DNA of 64,000 nt from the NCBI GenBank assembly GCA_001566295.1, contig KQ964247.1:2108001-2172000 (forward strand), given 5' to 3'. The notes beneath the pieces were generated by a model that ran no database searches, was not told where the DNA came from, and saw only the letters and a program-made list of their open reading frames with translations. A program made the translations under genes and the position numbers. Origin of the DNA: Microdochium bolleyi. Taxonomy: Eukaryota > Ascomycota > Sordariomycetes > Xylariales > Microdochiaceae. Positions within the stretch are counted from its first letter, which is position 1. Each line of letters opens with the position of its first letter. Positions 46,076-55,779 of this stretch are shown piece after piece.

Positions 46076-47220
46076 CTCAGTGACACATCGCCGAGCATTC
46101 GCCCACAGTAACACCACGGCTACCTAGCGCCCAGTGTCTCCGCGTGCACTCAGCTCGTCCTGCCGGGTCGCTGCTGCTGCTGCTGCTCCCCCCTTGGCCT
46201 GCTCCCAAGCTTCCCCCGGTCCCACGCCGGTCGCCCAGGTTCAGTCACACCCTCTTTCCATCCATATCCTGCGGCTTCTCTCAATCCAGCCATCCTACCC
46301 TTCTTCTACTCCCGTATCGTCGCTCTCTGTTCCCCTTCTCGTCGAGTCCCGTCCTCAGCCAGCTTTCCGTGCTATCGTCAACTTCCACCGTCAAGAAGAG
46401 TGCAACAGAAGAGGCCTTCCAATCCACCCTCTACTTCGCCAACTTTGCCTAATCCACTGCCACCACCGCCATTGACCTCCTACTCTCACTCGCCTCGCCA
46501 ACTCTCTACTTCCTTGCAATCCCGATCAACCAGCAAACTCGCCAACCACCGCTTACCACCACGAATCGGACCCCCTTTCTCCAGACCGCCTCCTCTGCGT
46601 ACAAGACCACCCCTGCCTCGTGACGGGTTCTTGTCGTGACAAACTCGATTAAAGACCTCTCGGCTTCCCAATCGCGTCGTCAGGCTCCGATCCTCATACC
46701 GACCCAGCCTTCTGCACGCTTCACAGGTTCGCCTTGTCGTGTGAACCGTGCTCACACCACGTCACGCCCGGACCCGTCCACTGCCGGCTCCGCTGCCAAC
46801 GAGGGACTTCCCTGTTCACCTCAACTGCTTGCCAGCAACACACTCTCCCGGCACAGCTTGGCCCCGTCTTCTCGGCATCGTCGTCGTCGGCCTTCTTTCG
46901 AGAGGGTTCTGCGACTTCACCTCCACCAGCTCTTAAGCTGATACAATCCGCTCCACGTGGCCGACCAGTCTTCCGGACTCGGTCTTGCATCAGCCACTCT
47001 TGTCGACCCGTCCTCAACAACAACCTTTCGACGATCCCCGTCGACTGGTTCTCACATCCTTCGTTCGATCCTCGAATACCATCTCACGCCGAGAAGGTCT
47101 TTCTTGTTTCAACGTCGTTCGCCACATTGCCAGACTAAAAGGGTCACATCCTGCCCTTTAGTCTTTTCAACGCATTTCCATCAACTCCCAGCGATTCATC
47201 GAATTCTTGATACCGTTTCT

Positions 47221-47232
47221 ATGTCGTTATAA
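47221..47232 (+). CDS. minimal uORF 1 (Met-Ser-Leu)
   Basis: ATG TCG TTA TAA, 425 nt before the kinase start codon, poor context (T at -3). Called as a regulatory uORF, not a protein gene. Confidence 0.5.
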   Translation: MSL

Positions 47233-47341
47233 CGACTTCTCGCGCACTTCCTCGGGACCCCAGGTCCGGCACCTCTTCACGAAACATCACATCTCTTTTA
47301 CCCTCTCATTTGTTGCACTACAATTCCAAAATACCCCATAC

Positions 47342-47353
47342 ATGAGCCTCTGA
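47342..47353 (+). CDS. minimal uORF 2 (Met-Ser-Leu)
   Basis: ATG AGC CTC TGA, 304 nt before the kinase start codon, poor context (T at -3). It encodes the same tripeptide as uORF 1 with different Ser and Leu codons and a different stop. Confidence 0.5.
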   Translation: MSL

Positions 47354-47657
47354 CACTGAACGAACTTGGAGTTCCACCTGCTTTCATCATCATCGCAATC
47401 ATCATCATCATTGTCGAAGCCTTTTGTTCAAACTGTACATTCCCGCAAACTACTCCTCTCGAATCATCAACCTTTCACGCCACACCACTTTCCGGCAACC
47501 CGACTCTACATCTCAGCTCAAGCTGTCCCAGACATTTCAGTGTCTTAACCAGGGGGTTCAATCGACTTGAACTTCTCAAGGCCCCTCGTGTACGACGACT
47601 CGCCGGTTCCACGAACCGACCTCCCTGCCTTCGCCATCGTCTCTCGGAGACTACGTC

Positions 47658-49610
47658 ATGGAATGCCTGAAGAACAACTTTCACAATGGAGTTCTTCTCA
47701 ACGGGCGGTTTCAGACCATCTCGCCCCTCAACCATGGCTCCTTCGGCATGGTCTTTTCCGCTCGTGATCTCCAGACCGATGAGATTGTAGCGATTAAGTG
47801 CATGACCAAGAGAGGTGCTGTAGCCGACCCGAACTTTGATCTCTACTATGACGAGAAGTCCGAGGAGCTCTACTGCCACCGCCGTCTCGCCGCGCACCCC
47901 AACATTGTCAACATGATCGACACTTTCGAGACCGACGCCCACCTGTACCTCGCGCTTGAGTACTGTTCCCAGGGCGACTTGTACGAGGCCATTCGCAGGG
48001 GCTACGGACCCCTCGAGACCGAGCACGTTCGCGACTTCATGCTCGAACTCGTCGACGCGGTCTCGTACATGCACAGCCAGGGCATTTTCCACCGCGACAT
48101 CAAGCCTGAGAACATTTTCTTGTCGCAGACTGGATCCATGAAGCTCGGCGACTTCGGCCTGGCAACGACCGACAAGTGGAGCTACGAGTCTGCTGTTGGC
48201 AGCGACCGCTACATGTCTCCCGAACAGTACGACTCGGCCGGAGCTGGCTACTCGCCCGCCCAAGCTGATATCTGGGCCATTGGTGTCTGCCTCCTTAACA
48301 TCCTCTTCTCCCGCAACCCTTTCACCACACCCACGGAGTCCGATCCCCTTTTCCTTGATTTCTCGCGCGACAAGCAGTCGCTCTTCGACGTCTTCCCCTC
48401 CATGTCCCAGGACACCTACGAGGTCATTGTGCAGTTCATGAACCTTGATCCTACCAAGCGTTCCCTGGTTGGAGCTAGGGAGGCTCTCCTTCGCGTTGTC
48501 AGCTTCACCACTGACGACGAGGCTCTGGATGACTTCTGCACCGCTGAGCGGGCTGCCATCGCCACTGCCAACCGTGAGCCTCTCCGCACTCCTTCTCTCC
48601 AGAGCCCGCACATCGAGCAAGGCGCTTTCCCCTGGACCAAGGCTCTACACACCGGTGCGAAGCCAATTCGCCAGCTCAGCGCTATTCCTGATGACGAGAG
48701 CTACACCGAGGAGCTGTTCCCCAAGTCGGAGAACACTGCGGATTGGTTTTCGGGGTCTGCATTGACTCCCTCGATCTCATCTGTCCTCACTTCCAACCTT
48801 GCGGCCTCGATGAACTCGCTTGCCATTTCCAGGCCTCTCAATGTTCCCTCCCGCACTGTTGCACCTCGTGCAGCACCTGTGGCCGGCTCTTTGCCCATCA
48901 CCATGTCGAAGCCGCGACCCACTCTCAACGCAATGTCCCTGGTCTTTGGACGTGAGAAGGAAGTGGTCTCTAAGAGCTGGTCTGACATGTGGGAGGAGGA
49001 CCTCGAGGAGGATGAGGAAGAGTATGCCCGCCAGCTTCAGGCCTTGAAGGAGCTGAACTCGAGAACATGGAGCCAGGAGAGCAAGACCGAGGACGTTGAC
49101 ACACTGCTTGGATCTACTGCGCCGACCCCTGTCCCAGCACCCGATGCTGGCTTGTCTCCTCAGTCTACGGTCCTCGACAGCTTCTCAGCTGATATCGACA
49201 TCGACGGCGATATTGTTGCGGACGGTTTCTTCTTCGAGGAACACCCAGTTATCATTGAGGAGCCGAAGTACTCCCCATCTCGCTACTCGCCGCCAGCAAA
49301 ACGCTCCGGTCTTGACAAGTGGGCGGAGCTCGGCGAGCGTCGTCGTGCCCCGCCTATCAACTTCGGCACAAAGTCTCCGGAACCTGCCCTCAAGACTCAA
49401 CGTCACTTCGGGTATGACCTCAAGAGTTCATTTGGGACTGGCAATGCTCTCTTGGACACAACCAATCAATCAAACCCGAAGGGCAACCGGGACCGCGCCA
49501 AGTCGCGTGGTGGCTGCCCTTGGAACCACGGCCGAGACTGGAACTGGCGTGAGAAGCGCAACGGTTTCGGCGACGTTGAGTGGGTTGGCCACTGGCAAGA
49601 ATCTCATTAA
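47658..49610 (+). CDS. Ran1/Ksp1-type serine/threonine protein kinase
   Basis: Protein kinase of the group containing fission yeast Ran1/Pat1 (blocks meiosis and mating) and budding yeast Ksp1, Sks1 and Vhs1 (nutrient and autophagy signalling). Single exon, 650 residues. Glycine loop NHGSFGMVF at 25-33, Lys47 in VAIK, catalytic HRDIKPEN from 145 (Asp147), DFG at 165-167 and the activation segment ending MSPEQYD. The lobe carries WAIGVCLLNILFSRNPF. Residues 300-650 are a disordered tail with an acidic stretch (EEDLEEDEEEYARQL), a Ser/Pro region and a Trp-rich end (CPWNHGRDWNWREK, WVGHW). The sequence begins at a strong-context ATG after a long leader. All catalytic residues are present, so activity is expected. 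Confidence 0.92.
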   Translation: MECLKNNFHNGVLLNGRFQTISPLNHGSFGMVFSARDLQTDEIVAIKCMTKRGAVADPNFDLYYDEKSEELYCHRRLAAHPNIVNMIDTFETDAHLYLALEYCSQGDLYEAIRRGYGPLETEHVRDFMLELVDAVSYMHSQGIFHRDIKPENIFLSQTGSMKLGDFGLATTDKWSYESAVGSDRYMSPEQYDSAGAGYSPAQADIWAIGVCLLNILFSRNPFTTPTESDPLFLDFSRDKQSLFDVFPSMSQDTYEVIVQFMNLDPTKRSLVGAREALLRVVSFTTDDEALDDFCTAERAAIATANREPLRTPSLQSPHIEQGAFPWTKALHTGAKPIRQLSAIPDDESYTEELFPKSENTADWFSGSALTPSISSVLTSNLAASMNSLAISRPLNVPSRTVAPRAAPVAGSLPITMSKPRPTLNAMSLVFGREKEVVSKSWSDMWEEDLEEDEEEYARQLQALKELNSRTWSQESKTEDVDTLLGSTAPTPVPAPDAGLSPQSTVLDSFSADIDIDGDIVADGFFFEEHPVIIEEPKYSPSRYSPPAKRSGLDKWAELGERRRAPPINFGTKSPEPALKTQRHFGYDLKSSFGTGNALLDTTNQSNPKGNRDRAKSRGGCPWNHGRDWNWREKRNGFGDVEWVGHWQESH

Positions 49611-50877
49611 GATAATGAGTACTTGTCGATGCTGCCTTTTGTAGCTGGGCTAATCGTCCGCATATTTGTCTTTTGGGTTTGCTGTCGCACTTTTACAAAA
49701 CACTTTCTTCGAAGCACATTTGTTACACTTATTAGGCCTACTATTGGAGGATCCAGAGGGAATCAAGGCCACCATGACAGACTGACTCCCCCGAACGCAC
49801 CCCTTTTCTCTTTTTGGATTTGAACAAAACTTTTCTTGGCATGGACAGCAAACCCTGAGCATCATTAGCGGATCGACGTAGCATCTAGCTCGCTTTCTCG
49901 GTATCTTACATCACTTTAGACTAGCCCCCTCTCTTAAGAATACCAGAAGTTACCCACTCAATGCCAATGCAAGATTTCTTGACTGTGACTGTTGGCGAAA
50001 AGCGATTTTGGCCTGATGATACTGACGTATGTCGAGGCTTGTCCTTGTCTTTGATACGCGAGCAGTGCATGTCATCGTAGCAAACAACTGAGGAAATGGG
50101 GGTTTGGTTCGCGCATCATCGTTATCGTCATTGCGCTTTCTTTTCCTTGGAGTGGACTGGGTGTCGATTCTCATCGTTGTTTACCTGCTTGTCATCCAGG
50201 TACCGCCTTGTTCATGGATCCTGCATTCGCTCTCTTCTCTCTCTCTTCCGCGACAATCACCCGTCATCGTGATATATCGCATATAATAACGCACACACAC
50301 TCACACACACACAAGGCGCAAGGATAGCATCAATTCACGGTATCTTCAAATCAAGCGCCATGCCAAGGAAACTGCGCTTGGCAACGGGCGCGGCGTGACC
50401 AAAGAGAGAGAGAGACACACACAGAGAGAGAGAATGTCTGTGTCTGTGTCTGTATGCATAAATGTGTGAGGACCCGGATCTGTCGTGGAATGCCTGGAAG
50501 CCTTGAATGGAGGGATGTTGTAGCAGTGGCCACGAGACTGGGTTGCGCGCATCATCAAGTCTGCCACGTCTATCGACATGGGATCCCTAAACTGTACCAG
50601 GCGGAGAGCGGATGGGAGTGGAAAGGTTCCGACATGTCTTGTAATGTTCTTGACCCTCAGCTGCCGAAAATCAACGTCGTTATTTCGTACGTATGTAACA
50701 TACATGCATGCAAGCCATCAAGCCAAACGCCTAGGCTGTTAGTGTGCCTGTATGCAAGATTTCGTCCCAACTTCGTCGTATACCCCGAGTGCTCCCTCCG
50801 TTCTTCACTCAACACAGTTTCACGCCTGCCGTGTGAGGGGAACAATAATGTGTCTGGTACCAACACCTTTCTGGTAT
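49611..50877. other. convergent intergenic region with microsatellites
   Basis: 3' ends of the kinase and the transporter genes. Simple repeats are listed separately. No gene is seen. Confidence 0.45.
50292..50454 (+). repeat. dinucleotide microsatellite cluster
   Basis: An interrupted (AC)n run at 50292-50313, then (AG)n/(AC)n at 50403-50433, then TGTC/TG repeats at 50435-50454, separated by unique sequence. Confidence 0.85.
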
Positions 50878-53259
50878 TCATTCTGTGGCGCCGATAAGGC
50901 TTTTGGGTAGGAACGCCCAGACCGTGCCGATGATTGAGAGTGTCAGAGATGTGAGCATGATGCACCAGGTGAAAATTTTCTCTCGTGCAGAAAGCTCGTG
51001 TCCGAATAGTTTCAGGTAGAAGGCCAGTGGAAGCCTGGATATGGAGTCAGCGCGTGGGGAATTTTCTAATCGAAATTGCATCAACAACGACATTTGAAGA
51101 ACTTACGTCACGCAGATTGTGAAGCAAAGAGCGCTTCCCATGAAAGCCATGATGGAATCGAATGCCGGAAAGGCGATGGAGACGGCTAGGAACACGGCCA
51201 AAACAGCGACACGGATCAGTGCCTTGAGAAGGCCTCGTGTCGTAGCGGACAGCCCGACCATTGAAGACTCTCCAGCCACATGCTGCTGGCGGAGTCCGCA
51301 CACGACCTCGATCGTTGCGTTGATCGGCTGGGCATTGAGAGGGATCTTGGTCAAGGGGATGATGGCAATCACGATGACAAGGATGATGTTGAGAGCGTTC
51401 GGGTAGCCTGTTGTGCCAAGAATGTTGGCTGTGATCTCATCGCGGACGCCATCGCCAAACATGACATAGCCGATGACTGCCATAAGGGAGTCGATACACA
51501 GCTGTGAGATATCTTAGCGTGATGTTGCACAAGTGATTCTGATGAACTCAACATACCGTGAAACCGAACGTGTAGTTGACTGCTCGTGTGTACTTGTGCG
51601 GGTGACGCATGTCGCGGTAGATCTAAAGAAGACTTAGTATTGCAGAAAGATCGGAACAGACATGCTGGATACTTACGTTGGGGAAGACGCTGTGGCCGCC
51701 CCACGGCGACATGAGCAGACCGAGTGAAAGTGGCAGCGTCATCCAGTTCGCAGGGAACAGGTAGGTGCTTGCAGGTTCGATGAGAGAGCCCGGGCCGGTA
51801 GTCTTGACCAAGCCACACAAGATTACAATAATGACGACTGTCTTTTGTCAGAAGGCGGCGGATCAAGGGAGTGCTGTAAAGGATAACTTACTGCCCATGC
51901 AGCACAAGATTCCAACAAAGCTTGTAAAGCTGAGAAGCGCCAGTGGTGCGAACTGAAGCGGGAGCAGAACTATGCAGCACAATATCTTCCATTCCGTGAC
52001 AGTCAAAGAACCGGGCAAGAGCAGTACCAGCGAGTCGGCAAACAGTACAATCAGTGCTACACAAGCTGCGAGCAGCTCGAGAGTAAACAAGATCGACGTC
52101 ATGATGCGCGCCTTCCCGCCAAACGAGATGTAGGCGATATCGGAGAACGTGATGATGGTAGGGTCAAGGTCCATGCATCGGGCCAGGAGGCCCGCTGTCC
52201 AGCTAGTCACAGCAGCGCATAGCCCCAGCATGATCAACCCAGGCACCCAGCCAGCATATCGAAGTCCCATTGGCAGACTGAGCAAGCCAACGCCAATCAA
52301 GACACTGTATACAGTTAGCAAAGTGGGACAAGTATGAACACTCGGGGGAAAGCATACTTGGTAGAGTTGAGGACTGTTTGAGGCAATGTAGATTGGCCCG
52401 AAACAGCGAGCACAATCTTGCCCTCCTGTTCGACCTCCCTGACAAGAATAGCAGGCCGTTCTCCGTGGGGGACGCTGATGCTAGCCTCTTGCTGTTGACG
52501 CCAGAGCTCGCCCGCATCCAGCATAGATCGGTGGCTCGCGTCGGAGTCAATCGTGCCATAGCTCTGGAAGGACCCATGGCTGCCCACAATCTCGGGCGCG
52601 GCGAGGTGAGGAGGAATCGAGAAGATCGAGTTGCTCCTGACGGACCCCGATGGCGAGTTGAGTCGGTACAGCTGATCTCCGCTTCCTTGGCGCTTGCGCT
52701 CCGAAGCTGAAGACCCAAAGGATGGGTGGAACGTAGGCTCTGTAACATCATCCTCCGACTCGGTCACAGCCGTGTCTGAAGTGCTGGCTTCGAGATGCTG
52801 GCGCAGCAGAGACGCCCTCGGGGCGGCTTCGATGTCAGATCGGCCATATCGGTTCGGATCGGCCGTGTGCGCGGGCTCCTGATCCGGGGCGAAGATGAAG
52901 GATGGTCGTTGTGGAATGACCTCGGGAAAGACGGCCGCGCGCTGCCAACTGCGACCGAAAGATCTGATGCTGTTGACGCCACCCAGCTCGGTCAGGACGG
53001 CGAGACCGCGGGATACAGATGACCTGTGAGTGAATAGTGTTAGCCTTTCCGTGGTCGCTGCACATGTTCAGAGGTCTCCGAGGGTTGTGACATACCTGCG
53101 ACGCTGGCGAAAGGTGACATCCGGGCTGTGATCGTTGCTCTCGCGATTACCGAGTAGGGCCTGTTGCTCAAAGTGAACGTTGGAGGCGCTGCTGTCAGAG
53201 CGGCTCGGGGACGGCCTTCCCTCGTACTCGTCCCATGTTGTTGGCTGCCGGCCGGCCAT
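50878..53259 (-). CDS. AVT1-like vacuolar amino acid transporter (AAAP family)
   Basis: H+-coupled amino acid transporter of the vacuolar membrane; yeast Avt1 imports neutral amino acids. Seven exons: 53259-53096, 53023-52358, 52304-51892, 51837-51677, 51622-51557, 51501-51107 and 51034-50878, with introns of 53-72 nt, give 673 residues. About 270 N-terminal residues are cytosolic and Ser-rich (RSFGRSWQRAAVFPEV, YGTIDSDASHRS). TM1 begins QTVLNSTNVLIGVGLLSLPMG across a junction, and the family-typical sequence continues MSPWGGHSVFPN/IYRDMRHPHKY. Further segments read VMFGDGVRDEIT and NALNIILVIVIAIIPLTKIPLNAQPINATIE. Roughly 10-11 membrane segments are visible. All phases close. Yeast paralogues Avt1-7 cannot be resolved fully, but the long N-terminus favours Avt1. 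Confidence 0.92.
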
Positions 53260-55779
53260 AGCGTACGTCTTGTTGGAGAGCTACGCGCACAGGTTTGCGG
53301 GAGCACGAGAGGAGAAGTCGCGACGGCGGGATGCTCACGAGACCTCCCCAAACAACCCACCAGACAAGACGTACGAGATAAGTAGGTATCCGAACCAGAG
53401 CAGCTTGCGGTGCGCGCCAACAACTGGTGGAGTCGGGCAGCAGGGTCTATGGGGGGCCGCTAACTCAGCCCAAGACCGGTAGCTCCAGTTGCTGTGTCCA
53501 CCAGATGCCTGCTGGCGGAGATGAAGTGAGGCAGTGGGGCAAGATCTGGTCCTCGATCGTGGCGGCTATGAGCCTTCGCTTCCTGACGAAGCTACGCGTA
53601 TGGTTTCTGTCCCGCGTTGTCGTGCAGAGGCGGCAGCTGTCTGGCAGTGGGAAGCAGGAAGGATCTGTCGTGAAAGGAGGTAGCCGAAGGCGAAGGGAGA
53701 GGAGGGTGTCACGCCTCTAGATAAAGTTCCTTGTCGTGCCAGGGCTCCCTGTCTGCCTCTGCGAACTGGGGCATCTCGAGTCGCAAATGTTGCCAGAGCA
53801 AGCTGGCGGCCAAGGTCGAGGGCGAGCGGGCGGGTTCAATGATGATAGCATTTCCAATTCGAGCGGCCCGAGACTGGGGAAGCACTGCAGGGGCGGCACG
53901 CTCATGCTAGACCAGTACCTTGAGGCGCTGTGTTTCTGGCAGCTGGAGACTCCCCGGGAGGCGCTTGAGACATGTTGCTCGCTATTGCAGGCGGCCGACC
54001 TCGCCGCCCACCCTTATCGGCCACCCCGCCAATGCCACCGCCCGGCTGTGCTTCATTGGCCAGCTGCACTGCGGAACAGTGCAGTGGGGGTCGGATCATG
54101 GATGAGCTGCATTGCATGTTGAGCCCCTTGCTATGACGGCGGTTGGTCCAAGTTGCGCTCTCTTGAGGTTGTGTGCTGAGCGTCACTGATCTTGAGCACC
54201 GTCGTTGCAGCTTCAAGTGCTCTTCTGGCCTGTTGCCCATGGCAATCAATCTCGAAGGAAGGGGCGTTTCTGCCGGCGACCTTCCACCAAGACCACCACG
54301 GACATCACCAAGCAAGCCGGGACTGGCGCGTCGGAGAGTGCTGAAGGTGACCCGGCGCCTCATTGCATCCTTAGAACTCGCTGCAGTGATGTCATCTTGC
54401 CTGGAAATTGCCGTCTGCTCTTGCTCACACCCTGGCTCCATCTGCAACTGGACTTCGGGCACAGTGAACAATTGGAAGTGTTGACCAGGATCTGATCAAC
54501 AAGTCCTGGCGGTAATCGAACAATCTGGACACTGCTGCTCGCGCTTCATGGATCGTGACAAGTATCTGCATACCGCCCAATCCCCTGACCATCTAGTAAT
54601 TTAGAGCAAACTCACATCGCCTTTTGTCCGCCAGGGCGGCACACCTTCGAGATCCTTCATGAAATTGCGGCCAGCGTAGGATAGTAATGCAAGTACGGGC
54701 GCCTATCGACTCAACATACTGCGTCCCTCGACCAGATTACCCCCAACAGGACAACACACATGGAGGCGATTCACGACGTACGCTCGTGGGTGCGGGTGCG
54801 GGTGCGTGTCGAGGATTACATACTCCAGAGAATCGAGCACGCGGTCCTTAGATGCATGAGCAACCTTGAGGGCTCACAGCAGTGCTCCATATTGGCACGG
54901 AGCACCTTCAGTGCACTTGAACTGGTTATTGTCCTCTTGTGGCTGAATAGTAGTTGTCAAGATCCCTGAGAGAAATGCTGTGTGCAATGCTGCAAGGCGG
55001 GCATAGAATGCGAGTGCCTGCAAGTGAGGTTGAGACTACCTCATTGACGACGGCATTGTCTGACTCGCTGGGCGTGCACACATTCGGCTGATTCGGGGTT
55101 GCACGGTGCCGGCGGACGTGAAGCGCCGGGAGCCTCAGGCTGCCAACGCTTGCGCAATTGTGTGAGTGCCTGGCACGGCCTGCCTGCCTGCCTGCCTGCT
55201 TGCCTGAGCCACCTGTGCGAGACAGCGGCTGCCCCACGGCGGCTGCTTCTGGGTGATGACTGTGCAGTTGGCCGCCCGTGGCAACTAATCCATGAGCTTC
55301 CCACGACTTCCGTCTCCGGACCGTCGCCGCATCTACCTCCCACCGCCTGGCCCACTGTTAGCTGCTCGCGCCACCCACCCAGCGTCTCCCATACCAGGAC
55401 TGGCCGCTTCCCGAGGTACTCCGTACCCACGCACTCTCCCGCTCTTGGGCCCTGCGTCCTCAGACCCCCATACCGGCCAGTACCTGACCCGCACTCCTAC
55501 ATCACCACGTCTGGAGCCAGCTCAGACTCCCCAAGACACTGCTTCTGCGCAAACAACCACCCTTCCTCCTCCACCTCCCCCTCAACAACACCTCTTCAGC
55601 GTCACACACCTCCACTGTCATTACGCAGGAGGCGATTCTGTGAAGCCGCTTTGTTCTTTCCCGTCGGCCACCCAGCCTTCGATCCGTGGTAGCTGTCTCC
55701 TCACAGCTCGCGAGACCCTCCGTCACCATACCCACACCTGTCCGCATCGCCAGATCCGAGCTTCCACGCCTGCTTCACA
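53260..55779. promoter_or_regulatory. divergent intergenic region AVT1-like / CDC48
   Basis: About 2.5 kb. It holds a GGGTGC hexamer repeat (54788-54806), a CCTG repeat (55179-55206) and a full GTACTCCGTAC motif (55416-55426). The CDC48 leader side is C/T-rich and has no ATG from 55295 to 55779. The 189-codon frame at 53902-54471 (-) shows no domain. Confidence 0.5.
55179..55206 (+). repeat. CCTG tetranucleotide repeat
   Basis: Seven CCTG-type units, one imperfect (CTTG), about 575 bp upstream of the CDC48 start codon. Confidence 0.9.

Larger units (their letters stand above)
45722..47657 (+). promoter_or_regulatory. ATG-free long leader of the Ran1-type kinase with two MSL uORFs
   Basis: Reading the sense strand base by base, there is no ATG from 45722 to 47220. 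From about 46100 to the start codon it is strongly C/T-rich. The only two ATGs before the start codon open minimal uORFs: 47221-47232 (ATG TCG TTA TAA) and 47342-47353 (ATG AGC CTC TGA). Both encode Met-Ser-Leu. Both have T at -3, while the main start has G at -3 and +4. This is what a long, scanned mRNA leader should look like. The transcription start is unknown; the GTACTCCGTAC motif at 46065 may mark the promoter side. A trinucleotide ATC repeat lies at 47385-47412. Confidence 0.65.

Noticed and set aside
50012..50024. CTGATGATACTGA, also near 42350, as snoRNA C/D boxes
   Set aside because: C-like and D-like boxes are too close together and no terminal stem is visible; likely chance similarity.
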